DNA from: Schlegelella_A sp035995885
Lineage (GTDB): Bacteria; Pseudomonadota; Gammaproteobacteria; Burkholderiales; Burkholderiaceae_C
Assembly (NCBI GenBank): GCA_035995885.1
Contig: DASYKC010000211.1
Location: 4,854-68,853, forward strand
Reading direction: 5' to 3'
Length of the DNA: 64,000 nt
Shown: one piece after another, positions 31,579 to 40,647 of the stretch
Layout: each line of letters begins with the position of its first letter
How positions within the stretch are numbered: position 1 is the first letter of the stretch
The notes under the pieces: generated by a model
Seen by the model: the letters and a program-made list of their open reading frames with translations, nothing else
Database searches by the model: none
Told to the model about the DNA's origin: nothing
Made by a program: the position numbers and the translations under genes

Positions 31579-34443
31579 ATGAAGAGCGCACTGCAACCCT
31601 ACTTCGGCAAGCGCGATTTCAAGATCACCAGCGAGCCGCAGGGCGGCAAGGCGTCGAAGGACGCGCTCCGCTTCGTCGTCCAGAAGCACGACGCCAGCCG
31701 GCTCCACTACGACTTTCGCCTCGAGCTCGACGGCACGCTGAAGAGCTGGGCGGTGCCCAAGGGGCCGAGCCTCGATCCCGCCGACAAGCGCATGGCGGTC
31801 CACGTCGAGGACCATCCGATCGACTACGGCGACTTCGAGGGGACGATTCCGAAAGGCCAGTACGGCGCCGGCGAGGTGATCGTCTGGGACAACGGCACGT
31901 GGGAGCCGGTCGGCGACCCGCGCGCGGGCTATCGCGCCGGCAAGCTGAAGTTCCGCCTCGACGGCAAGAAGCTGCACGGCGGCTGGACGCTGGTGCGAAT
32001 GCACGGCCGTGAAGGCGAGCGCCAGGAGCCGTGGCTGCTCATCAAGGAACGCGACGAGTGGGCGCGGCCGAGCACGGAATTCAGCGTCGTCGAGGCCGAG
32101 CCGGCGAGCGTCCTGTCGGACCGGACGATCAGCGAGCGGCCGACGGCGTCGGCGAAAGCGGCGGCCGCGAAGACGACCGCGACGACGCCGGCCGAGAAGA
32201 CCGCCGTCGCAGGAAAGACCGCTTCGGCGAAGACCGGCGCGGTGAAGACGAGCGCGGCGAACACCGGCGCGGCAAAGAAGAGCTCGGCGAAGACGAGCGC
32301 GCCGAAGAGCAGCACGGCCAAGAAGGCCGCAGCGAAGAAGGCCGCGCCGACGACCGCCGCGGCGGCCAAGCAGGCCACGCGATCGTCGACCTCGAGCCGC
32401 GTCGCCGCCGGCGCCGAGGTTTCGCTGCCCGCCGCCGCGGTCAAGGCGAAGCTGCCCGAGACGCTGAGCCCGCAGCTCGCGACCCTCGTCGCCGAGCCGC
32501 CGAACGATTCCGGCTGGATCTACGAGATCAAGTTCGACGGCTATCGCATCGTCACGCGCGTCGACGGCGACGACGTGCGCCTCTTCACCCGCCGCGGCAA
32601 CGACTGGTCGGCGCGCATGCCGGGGCTGGTCGCGGCGGTGCGATCGCTCGGCATCGGCTCGGGCTGGCTCGACGGCGAGATCGTCGTCGGCGGCGCCAAC
32701 GGCGCGCCCGACTTCAACGCGCTGCAGAACGCCTTCGATTCGGCGCGCACCGACACCATCCAGTACTACCTCTTCGACCTGCCCTACTTCGCCGGCCACG
32801 ACCTGCGCAAGGCGCCGCTGGTCGAGCGGCGCGCCACGCTCGCGGCGGCGCTCGAGCGCGCGCCGCCGCAGGAGCGCGTCCGCTTCAGCCAGCACTTCGA
32901 CTCGAGCCCGAAGGAGCTGCTCCAGAACGCCTGCCGCATGCGCCTCGAAGGGATGATCGGCAAGCGCGCCGATGCGCCGTACGTGTCGCGGCGCAGCCCG
33001 ACCTGGATCAAGCTCAAGTGCACGCAGCGCCAGGAGTTCGTCGTCGGCGGCTGGACCGATCCGCAGGGCTCGCGCACCGGCATCGGCTCGCTCCTGCTCG
33101 GCATCCACGACGAGAACAAGCACCTGCGCTTCGCCGGCGGCGTCGGCAGCGGCTTCGACCAGAAGACGCTCGCCGCGGTGAAGCAGGCGCTCGCCGCGAT
33201 CCCCGCCGAGACGACGCCGTTCTTCGAGAAGCCGCGCGACGTTCGCGGCCACTGGGTCGAGCCGAAGCTCGTCGCCGAGGTCTCGTTCGGCGAGTGGACG
33301 CCCGACGGCCGCATCCGCCATTCGGTCTTCCACGGCCTGCGCGACGACAAGGACGCGAGCGCGATCGGCCGCGAGCTTCCGGCCGCGCCGGCAACGGCCG
33401 CGGACGTCGAAGCGGAGAAGGCGGCACCGGCGCGGAAGACGGCGGCGAAGAAGTCGACCAAGGCGCTCGCAGCGACGGCGGCGACGTCCGCATCCGCCCC
33501 CGCGGCAACGACGGCAGCCAAGCGAAGCGCGAAAGGCACCGGCGACGCCACCGTCGAAGGCATCCGCATCAGCCATCCCGACCGCGTCATCGATCCGTCG
33601 ACCGGCATCACCAAGCTCGAGGTCGTCAACCACTACCTCGTCGTCGCCAGGCTGATCCTGCCGCACCTCGTCGGCCGGCCGGTCTCGCTGGTTCGCGCGC
33701 CGGCCGGGATCACCGGCCACCTCGTGTTCCAGCGCCATGCCGGCACGCTGCGCATCCCCGAGCTGCGCGAGCTCGATCCGTCGTTCTCGCCCGATCACGA
33801 GCCGATGGTCGAGGTCGACTCGTTCACCGCGCTGATCGGCGCGGCACAGGCCAACGTGATCGAGTTCCACACCTGGAACGCGACCAGCAAGGACCCGCAG
33901 CACCCCGACCGCATCGTCTTCGACCTCGATCCCGGCGAAGGCGTCGCCTGGGCCAGGATGCAGGAAGGCGCGGCGCTGATGCGCTCGCTCCTCGAGCAGA
34001 TCGGCCTGGCGAGCTTTCTCAAGACGAGCGGCGGCAAGGGTCTGCACGTCGTCGTGCCGATCGCGCCGAAGGACGACTGGGACACCGTCCGGGAGCTCGC
34101 CAAGCGGATCGTCGAGCACATGGCCGAGACGATTCCCGAGCGCTTCGTCGCCAAGAGCGGGCCGAAGAACCGCGTCGGCAAGATCTTCGTCGACTATCTG
34201 CGCAACGGCTTCGGCGCGACGACGGCGAGCGCGTGGTCGGCGCGGGCGCGGCCCGGGCTCGGCGTGAGCGTCACCTGCGAGTGGGACGAGCTCGGCGCGA
34301 TCACGGCCGGCGACCACTGGACGATCCGCAACGTGCACGAGCGCATCGAGGAGCGCGGCGAAGCCTGGCGCGACTACGCGAAGACGCGCCAGACGATCGC
34401 CAAGGCGATGAAGGCGATTGGCGTCGAGCGTGCGACTGCGTGA
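31579..34443 (+). CDS. ligD: Multifunctional DNA repair ligase LigD (PE-LIG-POL)
   Basis: Bacterial non-homologous end-joining ligase of 954 residues. The ATG at 31579 has GGAGG six bases upstream; an in-frame ATG at 31564 overlaps the nnrD stop. Domain order is that of Pseudomonas LigD. The 3'-phosphoesterase domain is at about 10-185 (HDASRLHYDFRLE, GTIPKGQYGAGEV). An Ala/Lys-rich histone-H1-like linker lies at about 193-274. The ATP-dependent ligase domain is at about 290-600, with nucleotidyl-lysine K318 in EIKFDGYR. A second Ala/Lys/Thr linker is at about 605-650. The primase-polymerase domain is at about 655-954 (HPDRVIDPSTGITK, metal-binding FDLDPGE, SGGKGLHVVVP). All three active sites look intact. 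No ku gene is adjacent. Confidence 0.95.
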   Translation: MKSALQPYFGKRDFKITSEPQGGKASKDALRFVVQKHDASRLHYDFRLELDGTLKSWAVPKGPSLDPADKRMAVHVEDHPIDYGDFEGTIPKGQYGAGEVIVWDNGTWEPVGDPRAGYRAGKLKFRLDGKKLHGGWTLVRMHGREGERQEPWLLIKERDEWARPSTEFSVVEAEPASVLSDRTISERPTASAKAAAAKTTATTPAEKTAVAGKTASAKTGAVKTSAANTGAAKKSSAKTSAPKSSTAKKAAAKKAAPTTAAAAKQATRSSTSSRVAAGAEVSLPAAAVKAKLPETLSPQLATLVAEPPNDSGWIYEIKFDGYRIVTRVDGDDVRLFTRRGNDWSARMPGLVAAVRSLGIGSGWLDGEIVVGGANGAPDFNALQNAFDSARTDTIQYYLFDLPYFAGHDLRKAPLVERRATLAAALERAPPQERVRFSQHFDSSPKELLQNACRMRLEGMIGKRADAPYVSRRSPTWIKLKCTQRQEFVVGGWTDPQGSRTGIGSLLLGIHDENKHLRFAGGVGSGFDQKTLAAVKQALAAIPAETTPFFEKPRDVRGHWVEPKLVAEVSFGEWTPDGRIRHSVFHGLRDDKDASAIGRELPAAPATAADVEAEKAAPARKTAAKKSTKALAATAATSASAPAATTAAKRSAKGTGDATVEGIRISHPDRVIDPSTGITKLEVVNHYLVVARLILPHLVGRPVSLVRAPAGITGHLVFQRHAGTLRIPELRELDPSFSPDHEPMVEVDSFTALIGAAQANVIEFHTWNATSKDPQHPDRIVFDLDPGEGVAWARMQEGAALMRSLLEQIGLASFLKTSGGKGLHVVVPIAPKDDWDTVRELAKRIVEHMAETIPERFVAKSGPKNRVGKIFVDYLRNGFGATTASAWSARARPGLGVSVTCEWDELGAITAGDHWTIRNVHERIEERGEAWRDYAKTRQTIAKAMKAIGVERATA

Positions 34444-34454
34444 AGCGCGCTGGC

Positions 34455-35492
34455 TCAGATCGCGCCGACGCTTCCCGTCACCGGCAGGATGATCCCGGTG
34501 ATGTAGCCGGCGCACGCCGGCGCGGCGAGGAAGACGTACGCCGGCGACAGCTCCTCGGGCTGCGCCGGCCGCTTCATCTCGGTGTCGCTGCCGAACTCGG
34601 CGACCTTGTCGGGCGGCGAATCGGCCGGATTGAGCGGCGTCCACACCGGCCCGGGCGCGACCGCGTTGACGCGAATGCCCTTGTCGATGAGGTTCTGCGC
34701 GAGCGATTTCGTGAACGCGTGGATCGCCCCCTTGGTCGCCGAGTAGTCGAGCAGCTTCGGGCTGCCCTCGAGGCCGGTGACCGAGCCGGTGTTGATGATC
34801 GCCGCGCCCTGCTTCAGGTGCGGCAGCGCCGCCCGGGCCATGTAGATGTAGCCGAAGATGTTGGTGTGGAAGGTCTCTTCCAGCCGCTCGTCGCTGAGGT
34901 CCTCGAGCGACTCGGCGTGCTCCTGGAAAGCGGCGTTGTTGACCAGCACGTCGAGCCGGCCGAACGCGTCGATCGTCTTCCTCACGACCTTCTCGGCGAA
35001 CTTCGACTTCGTGACGTCGCCGGCGACGAGCAGGCAGCGCCGTCCTTCGGCCTCGACGCAGCGCTGCGTCTCGGCGGCGTCGTCGTGCTCGTCGAGGTAG
35101 GCGACGGTCACGTCGGCACCCTCGCGCGCGAACAGCACCGCGACCGCGCGGCCGATCCCCGAGTCGGCGCCGGTGACGATCGTGGCGAAGCCCTCGAGCT
35201 TGCCGCTGCCGCGGTAGTCGGGCGCCATGAACTGCGGTGCGAGCGCGAGGTCGGCCTCGCGGCCGGGCTTCTCCAGGTGCTGCGCCGGCAGCTTGTCGGG
35301 ATGAGGCCGCGCGCCGGCCTGGACCGCCGTCTTCTTGTCGTCGCTCTTCTTCTTCGCCGCCGCGCTGTCGCGGCGATCCTGCTCGGCCTGGATGCGGCGC
35401 TGCCGGCGCGCCGTCGCTTCGGCCGATGCCGTCGGATCGGCCGTCGCTGTGCCGTTGCCCTTGGCCTTGCCGGCGCCGGGTCGCGCGCTCAT
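34455..35492 (-). CDS. SDR oxidoreductase with charged N-terminal extension (YghA-like)
   Basis: NAD(P)-dependent short-chain dehydrogenase of 345 residues. The first 75 residues are an Ala/Lys/Gln-rich, probably disordered extension (RRQRRIQAEQDRR). The catalytic part begins near MAPDYRGSGKLEGF, as in YghA-type enzymes. It continues with IVTGADSGIGRAVAV (about 105-119), LVNNAAF (about 187-193), the YSATKGAIHAF YxxxK motif (about 250) and a PVTGSVGAI end. It is convergent with ligD (11 bases between stops) and divergent from the glycosyltransferase. Similar genes are often stress-induced. Confidence 0.9.
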   Translation of the reverse strand: MSARPGAGKAKGNGTATADPTASAEATARRQRRIQAEQDRRDSAAAKKKSDDKKTAVQAGARPHPDKLPAQHLEKPGREADLALAPQFMAPDYRGSGKLEGFATIVTGADSGIGRAVAVLFAREGADVTVAYLDEHDDAAETQRCVEAEGRRCLLVAGDVTKSKFAEKVVRKTIDAFGRLDVLVNNAAFQEHAESLEDLSDERLEETFHTNIFGYIYMARAALPHLKQGAAIINTGSVTGLEGSPKLLDYSATKGAIHAFTKSLAQNLIDKGIRVNAVAPGPVWTPLNPADSPPDKVAEFGSDTEMKRPAQPEELSPAYVFLAAPACAGYITGIILPVTGSVGAI

Positions 35493-35724
35493 GGCCGTCG
35501 CGCCGGCGCCGCGCTCGATCGCGGATCGCCCGGTTCATTCGCAAGGAAAAGCGGCCGCTGCCGGTGCGGCAACGGCGCGAAAGGCTCGACGTGATTCATG
35601 GCGTGCTCGATCGGGAGGTCGTCGAATCGGGCAACGGCTGTGCCCGATGCCCGTCGGCGCGACGCCGATTCGCGTCCCGGGCTCAGGGAGTCGCTGCCAA
35701 GACCGGCGCGGGCACAATCGGCCG

Positions 35725-36888
35725 ATGAGCGATCCGCTCCACCTCGTCGACGCGACGATGTTCTGGAGTCCGACCGGCGGCGGCGTCCGTCGCTACCTGC
35801 AGACCAAGCACGACTGGCTCGCCGGCCAGCCGGGCTGGCGCCATTCGATCGTCGTGCCGCGCGTCGCCGGCAGCGCGGCGAGCGCCACGACCTTGCCGTC
35901 GGTCGCGCTGCCCGGCAGCGGCGGCTACCGCTTGCCGCTCCGCCGCGCCGCGATCGCCCGCGTCATCGCCGGCCTCGCACCCGACCTGATCGAGGCCGGC
36001 GACCCGTACCGCGTCGCCTGGGGCGCGCGCGATGCCGCGCAGACGCTCGGCATTCCGGCGCTCGCCTACTGCCACTCGAACATCGTCGCGATGGCCCGGC
36101 TCGCCGCCGGTGCGCGCCTCGGCGCCGCCGCGGCGCGCTTCGCCGCGCGCTATGCGCGTCACGTCTACGCCGGCTTCGACCTCGTGCTGGCGCCGAGCCG
36201 CAGCATGGCCGCGCACCTCGCCGACTGGGGCGTGGCGCGCGTCGCCTGCCAGCCGCTCGGCGTCGACACCTCGGTCTTTCGACCGGCGGCGCGCGATCCG
36301 GCCTGGCGCCAGGGCCGCGGCTGGTCGGCCGAGACGCGCCTGCTCGTCTACGCCGGCCGCTTCGCGCCCGAGAAGCACCTCGACGTCGTCGCCGACGCGG
36401 TGCGGCGTCTCGGCGCGCCCTACGTGCTGCTCGCGGTCGGCGCCGGACCGGCGCCGCCGCCGGCGGGCGATCGTGTCGTCGTCCTGCCCTTCGTCGCTTC
36501 GACGAGCGCGCTCGCGACCGTGCTGGCGAGCGCCGATGCCTTCGTCCACGCCGGCGACCAGGAGACCTTCGGCCTGTCGGTGATCGAGGCGATGGCGTGC
36601 GGCACGCCGGCGGTCGTCCGCGCCGCCGAGGGACTCGGCGAGCTCGCCGGCGGCGGCGCCGCGCTCGCCGTGCCCGCGGGCACCGGCGAGGGCTTCGCCG
36701 CGGCCATCGCCTCGCTCTTCGAAGGCGACAGGAACGCGCTGGCGCGAGCGGCGCGGCGCCAGGCCGAGGCGAGCGACTGGCGCAGCGTCCTCCCCGGCCT
36801 GCTCGGCCACTACCTCCGCCTCGTCGGCGACGGCCGGGCGACGGCGGCTTCGGCGCCGGGCGACAGCGCCGAAGCCTTGCAGCGATGA
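35725..36888 (+). CDS. GT4-type glycosyltransferase
   Basis: Cytoplasmic GT-B retaining glycosyltransferase of 387 residues from the ATG at 35725. The N-lobe shows the acceptor-side glycine loop (SPTGGGVRRYL). The C-lobe shows VYAGRFAPEKHLDVVADAV (about 212-230) and the donor-site E-x7-E motif in DQETFGLSVIEAMACGTP (about 277-294). It overlaps the next gene, a DUF2334 protein, by 4 bases (ATGA). Donor and acceptor are unknown. A second GT4 lies on the opposite strand at 38195, and a PAP2 phosphatase between them suggests a lipid-linked or mannosyl-lipid product. Confidence 0.9.
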   Translation: MSDPLHLVDATMFWSPTGGGVRRYLQTKHDWLAGQPGWRHSIVVPRVAGSAASATTLPSVALPGSGGYRLPLRRAAIARVIAGLAPDLIEAGDPYRVAWGARDAAQTLGIPALAYCHSNIVAMARLAAGARLGAAAARFAARYARHVYAGFDLVLAPSRSMAAHLADWGVARVACQPLGVDTSVFRPAARDPAWRQGRGWSAETRLLVYAGRFAPEKHLDVVADAVRRLGAPYVLLAVGAGPAPPPAGDRVVVLPFVASTSALATVLASADAFVHAGDQETFGLSVIEAMACGTPAVVRAAEGLGELAGGGAALAVPAGTGEGFAAAIASLFEGDRNALARAARRQAEASDWRSVLPGLLGHYLRLVGDGRATAASAPGDSAEALQR

Positions 36889-37691
36889 GCGGATCGAGCG
36901 AGCGGACGGTCTGCGTCGTCCTCCACGACGCCGCGCCGTCGACGCGATCGGCGTGCGTGCGAACGCTCGCCGCGGTGCGCGAGGTCGCCGGCGACGTGCC
37001 GGTGACGATCCTCGTCGTGCCGCGCTATCACGACGAGGCGCCGAGCGCCGACTTGGACGCCTGGCTCGGCGAGCGCGTCGGCCGCGGCGACGAGCTCGCG
37101 CTGCACGGCTGCACCCACCGCGACGACGGTGCGCCGCAGGGCTGGCTCGACGGCCTGCGGCGCCGCCGCTACACGCGCGGCGAGGGCGAGTTCTGGTCGC
37201 TCTCGCGCGAGGAGGCGCTGGCGCGCATCGACGTCGGCATCGCCTGGTTCGCGAAGAACGGCTGGCCGCTGACGGGCTTCGTCGCGCCGGCCTGGCTGCT
37301 CGGGCCGGGCGCGCGCGCGGCGCTCCTCGAGCGTCCGTTCGACTACACGGCGACGCTGCGCCAGCTCGTCCACCTGCCGGCGCAGATCGCGGTGACGAGC
37401 CAGAGCGTCGTCTACAGCACGTCGAGCGCGTGGCGGCGCGCGAGCTCGCTCGCCTGGAACGCGGCGGTCGACCTCGCCGAGCGCGGCAACCCGCTGCTGC
37501 GCCTCGAGCTGCATCCGCACGACGCCGACTTCGCCGCGGTGAAGCGCTCGTGGCAGGCGATCCTCGAGCGCGCCCTGCGCCGGCGACGACCCGCGACCGT
37601 CGCCGAGTTCATGCGCCGCATCCGCCCGGCCGCCGCCGGCACCGGTCTGGATGACGGCGACGCCGGGCTGCCGGCCGCTACAGCAGATTGA
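36885..37691 (+). CDS. DUF2334 polysaccharide deacetylase-like protein
   Basis: Protein of 268 residues with a carbohydrate-esterase-4-like barrel. The metal or catalytic Asp is in VVLHDAAPST (about 11-20). The His pair is in LALHGCTHRDD (about 71-81), and FVAPAWLLG and LRLELHPHDAD follow. No signal peptide is visible, so it appears cytoplasmic, unusual for a deacetylase but common in DUF2334. It is coupled to the upstream glycosyltransferase by an ATGA overlap, so it probably trims that enzyme's sugar product. Its end overlaps the convergent PAP2 gene by 14 bases. Confidence 0.85.
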   Translation: MSGSSERTVCVVLHDAAPSTRSACVRTLAAVREVAGDVPVTILVVPRYHDEAPSADLDAWLGERVGRGDELALHGCTHRDDGAPQGWLDGLRRRRYTRGEGEFWSLSREEALARIDVGIAWFAKNGWPLTGFVAPAWLLGPGARAALLERPFDYTATLRQLVHLPAQIAVTSQSVVYSTSSAWRRASSLAWNAAVDLAERGNPLLRLELHPHDADFAAVKRSWQAILERALRRRRPATVAEFMRRIRPAAAGTGLDDGDAGLPAATAD

Positions 37692-38238
37692 AGCTGACGG
37701 CGGCGATGACCGCGCCGATGATCGCGCCGACGATCACGTCGCTCGCGTAGTGCAGCCCGAGGACGATGCGCGAGACCGCGACCAGGATCGTGAACGGCCA
37801 GACGAAGAGCGCGAACATCGGGTAGTACGCGGTCAGGATCAGGCTGAACGCGACCGAATGCAGCGTGTGGCCGCTCGGGAAGCTGAACTCGTCGAGCGAG
37901 CGCCCGCAGGCGCGGATGTCGGGGCAGGTTCGGTACGGCCGCGGTCGCGCGATCCAGCGCTTGATGATCTTGTAGACGACGAGATCGACGATGCCTACGC
38001 CGATCATCCGCACCGCCGCCGAGGTGCCGACCGCGCCGCCGGCCCAGGGCAGGCACGCGATCACCGCGTACCAGAGCCAGCCGTCGCCGACCCGGCTCAC
38101 CGCGTCGAGGAGACGGACGACCCAGGCGCGCGCGGCGGCGCGGTGCATCCAGCGCGCGAACGTGCGCTCGCGTTCGACCCAGATCAGCTGTTGCTCAGGC
38201 CACGACGGGGATGCGTGCGGGGGGCGCTTCGGTGGCAT
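37678..38238 (-). CDS. PAP2-family membrane phosphatase
   Basis: Membrane phosphatase of 186 residues with about five hydrophobic helices. The three-part phosphatase signature is complete: KIIKRWIARPRP (about 90-101), SFPSGHTLHS (about 118-127) and SRIVLGLHYASD (about 155-166). Likely substrates are undecaprenyl or other lipid pyrophosphates. It overlaps the end of the upstream GT4 gene by 44 bases on the same strand, so the two are co-translated. It runs 14 bases into the convergent DUF2334 gene. Confidence 0.9.
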   Translation of the reverse strand: MPPKRPPHASPSWPEQQLIWVERERTFARWMHRAAARAWVVRLLDAVSRVGDGWLWYAVIACLPWAGGAVGTSAAVRMIGVGIVDLVVYKIIKRWIARPRPYRTCPDIRACGRSLDEFSFPSGHTLHSVAFSLILTAYYPMFALFVWPFTILVAVSRIVLGLHYASDVIVGAIIGAVIAAVSFNLL

Positions 38239-39370
38239 GGACGGTGTCTTCCAGACGGGCCTCGAAGCGCGCGAGCACCTCGGGCCAGGTCGCGCGGCGC
38301 GCGGCGGCGAGCGCCGCGGCGCGCATGGGTGGGAGCGAGACGGCCGGATCGGTCATCGACACGACCGCGGCGATGAACGCGGCCTCGTCGTCGGGCGCGA
38401 CGAGACGGCCGCTGACGCCGTCGTCGACGTGCTCGGCCGGGGCGGCGACCGCGAACGAGACCACCGGCAGCGCCGAGGCGAGCGCCTCCATGACGACGTT
38501 GCCGAAGGTATCGGAGAGGCTCGGAAAGAGGAACAGGTCGGCCGACGCGTAATGCGCGGCAAGCTCGGCACCACGCTGCACGCCGACGAAGCGGGCCTCG
38601 GGGTGCGCTGCCTGCAGACGCGATCGCGCCGGACCATCGCCGACGACGACGAGGCGCGTTCCCGGATGCGCGGCGCGCGCCTGCTCGAACGCGCGCAGGC
38701 CGAGCTCGACGTTCTTTTCGGGCGCGATCCGGCCGACCATCAGCAGCACCGGCGCCGCGCCGGCGCCCCACTCGCGGCGCAGCGCGGCGCGGCGTCGCGT
38801 CGGCGCGAAGTGCTCGGTGTCGACGCCGCGGCCGACCATCGTCAGGTTGTGGAACTCGGCCCGGCCGAGCTCGCGCGCCGCCGCCCGCGTCGGCACGAAG
38901 GTCCGCTGCGTCAGGTTGTGAAAGCGGCGCAGCAGGCCGAGCACCGTCGTCGCGAACGCGCCGACACCGTAGTAGCGGCTGTACTGGTGGAAGTTGGTGC
39001 GGAAATCCGATGTCGTCGGGATGCCGAGCGAGCGCGCCGCGGCGAGCGCCGACCACGCGAGCGGGCCGGGCGTCGCCAGGTGGACGATCTCCGGCAGGGT
39101 GCGCTGGAAGCGCCGCACGAGGGGCGCGACGCGCGCCAGGCCGAAGCGCAGCTCGCGGTACACCGGAATCGCGCAGCCGACCGTGCGCAGCTCGTCGTTG
39201 GCGTCGAGGGCGGTTTCGCCGGGCTGGCGCGGCCGGATCAGCTCGACGTTGTGGCCGCGGCTGCGCAGGAAGCGCACCGTCCGCTCGACCGTGAGCGACA
39301 CGCCGTTCAGCTCGGGCGGGTAGGTTTCGGTGACGTAAGCGATCCGCATCGGGCGTGGTGAAGCGTCCAT
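38195..39370 (-). CDS. GT4-type glycosyltransferase (mannosyltransferase-like)
   Basis: GT-B glycosyltransferase of 391 residues from the ATG at 39370. A later in-frame ATG (MRIAYVTE) at 39349 is an equally good start. The N-terminus has TETYPPELNGVSLTVERTV, as in diacylglycerol mannosyl- or glucosyltransferases. The C-lobe has LLMVGRIAPEKNVELGLRAFE (about 215-235), VVGDGPARSRL and the donor motif SLSDTFGNVVMEALASALPVV (about 297-317). It shares an operon with the PAP2 phosphatase. An envelope glycolipid is the likely product; this is inferred. Confidence 0.9.
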   Translation of the reverse strand: MDASPRPMRIAYVTETYPPELNGVSLTVERTVRFLRSRGHNVELIRPRQPGETALDANDELRTVGCAIPVYRELRFGLARVAPLVRRFQRTLPEIVHLATPGPLAWSALAAARSLGIPTTSDFRTNFHQYSRYYGVGAFATTVLGLLRRFHNLTQRTFVPTRAAARELGRAEFHNLTMVGRGVDTEHFAPTRRRAALRREWGAGAAPVLLMVGRIAPEKNVELGLRAFEQARAAHPGTRLVVVGDGPARSRLQAAHPEARFVGVQRGAELAAHYASADLFLFPSLSDTFGNVVMEALASALPVVSFAVAAPAEHVDDGVSGRLVAPDDEAAFIAAVVSMTDPAVSLPPMRAAALAAARRATWPEVLARFEARLEDTVHATEAPPARIPVVA

Positions 39371-39498
39371 CGGGACATTCTGGCAATCGCTATGCCAGTC
39401 CGAAGTAGGACTCGGCCGCGAAGCGCGAGCGATCGTGAACGGCCGACATGACGACGCCAAGACAACCCCGACACGAACGGCGACAGATGCAACCTCGG

Positions 39499-40578
39499 CT
39501 AGTCGCCTTCGAGGTAAACGCAGACCACCCGGAGAGTGCGCGTTCGCTTGCAGAAGGCGCGCAGGGCGAGGAGCAGCGGCACGGCCAGGAACGCGCCGGC
39601 GATGCCCCAGAGCCAGCCCCAGACCATCACCGCGAGGAAGACGAACACCGGCCTCAGGCTCAACCGGTGGCCCATGATCATCGGGCTGAGGAAATTCGCC
39701 TCGATGCCGTGCAGGAGGAGGAACGCCGCCGGCGGGCCGAGCATGGCGACGCCGGTGCCGAAGGTGACGCTGCCGGCGAGCAGGAGGAGCAGCGTGATGA
39801 GCAGCGGCCCGATGTAGGGAATGAAGGCGAGCACGGCGGTCGTCGTTCCCCAGAGCACCGGGTTCGGCAGGCCGATCGCCCAGAGCGCGAGGCCGGTGGC
39901 GACGCCGAGGGCGACGTTGACGAGGCTCATCGTGCTGATGAAGAGGCCGATGTCGCGCTGCGCCTGGCGCACGCCGGCCAGGATCAGGGCGCGGGCGCGC
40001 GGCCGGCGCACGACGGCGATGGTTCGCATCACCAGCCAGCGCTCGGAAGCGAGCAGGAAGTACAGCAGGATCACGGTCGCCGACGCCGACAGCGCGAACG
40101 AGATCGTCTCGCCGATCGCCAGGCGCGTGAACAGCCAGCCTTCGCTGGCGAGGCGCTCGCCGAGCGGATCGACGGGCGCCGCCGCCGCCGTGGCGGGGCG
40201 CGCCAGCGATGCCGGCGGCGCGTACGGAAAGAGCGCGTCGCGCCAGCCTTGCAGCGCCTCGGCGAGCTGGTGGACGACGAAGGGCGCGCGCGACCACCAG
40301 GCCGCCGCCGGCGCCGCGACCAGCATCAGCAGGAGGACGGCGACCCCGAGCACGGCGCCGATCACCAGCGCCGCGCCGATGTACTCGTGGATGCCGCGGC
40401 GCTGCAGGGCGCGCACCGGCGCGGCGAGGACGAAGGTGAAGACGACCGCGATCGTGACCGGCAGCAGCAGCGGCCGCGCGTGCTCGAGCAGGAAGACGAT
40501 GGCGACGAAGAGCAGGCCGCGGCCGAGCCAGGTCGCCGCGCTGCGGCGGCCGGTCGGATCGATCGTGATCGGAGCCAT
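39499..40578 (-). CDS. AI-2E/PerM-family transporter
   Basis: Inner-membrane protein of 359 residues from the ATG at 40578. It has about eight hydrophobic helices and a characteristic cytoplasmic insert (about residues 75-150). The family region PNPVLWGTTTAVLAFIPYIGPLL (about 240-262) and the C-terminal MGHRLSLRPVFVFLAVMVWGWLWG (about 300-323) are diagnostic. The family includes TqsA and Na+/H+ antiporter-like members, so the substrate is open. A much longer upstream reading frame exists but overlaps the ligase gene on the other strand and is rejected. Confidence 0.9.
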   Translation of the reverse strand: MAPITIDPTGRRSAATWLGRGLLFVAIVFLLEHARPLLLPVTIAVVFTFVLAAPVRALQRRGIHEYIGAALVIGAVLGVAVLLLMLVAAPAAAWWSRAPFVVHQLAEALQGWRDALFPYAPPASLARPATAAAAPVDPLGERLASEGWLFTRLAIGETISFALSASATVILLYFLLASERWLVMRTIAVVRRPRARALILAGVRQAQRDIGLFISTMSLVNVALGVATGLALWAIGLPNPVLWGTTTAVLAFIPYIGPLLITLLLLLAGSVTFGTGVAMLGPPAAFLLLHGIEANFLSPMIMGHRLSLRPVFVFLAVMVWGWLWGIAGAFLAVPLLLALRAFCKRTRTLRVVCVYLEGD

Positions 40579-40647
40579 GGCGCTGGCGATGATGGCATGG
40601 CCGTTGCCCCGTCGCTGCGGTGCCGAATGGCTAGAGTCGCGAGGACC

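Noticed and set aside
31504..35544. A 1346-codon open frame on the minus strand opposite ligD
   Set aside because: It is a GC-driven shadow: its product is Arg/Asp/Ala-rich low complexity with no motif, and the + strand encodes an intact LigD. Its C-terminal-most part also overlaps the real SDR gene in another frame.
32031..35594. An 1187-codon + strand frame overlapping ligD in another phase
   Set aside because: The protein is dominated by Arg, Asp and Ala repeats, the usual out-of-phase reading of a GC-rich gene; ligD in its own phase has all family motifs.
39448..40626. Upstream extension of the LigC-type ligase frame
   Set aside because: It lies antisense to the PerM-like transporter and has no ligase similarity; the start at 40648 has a good ribosome site.
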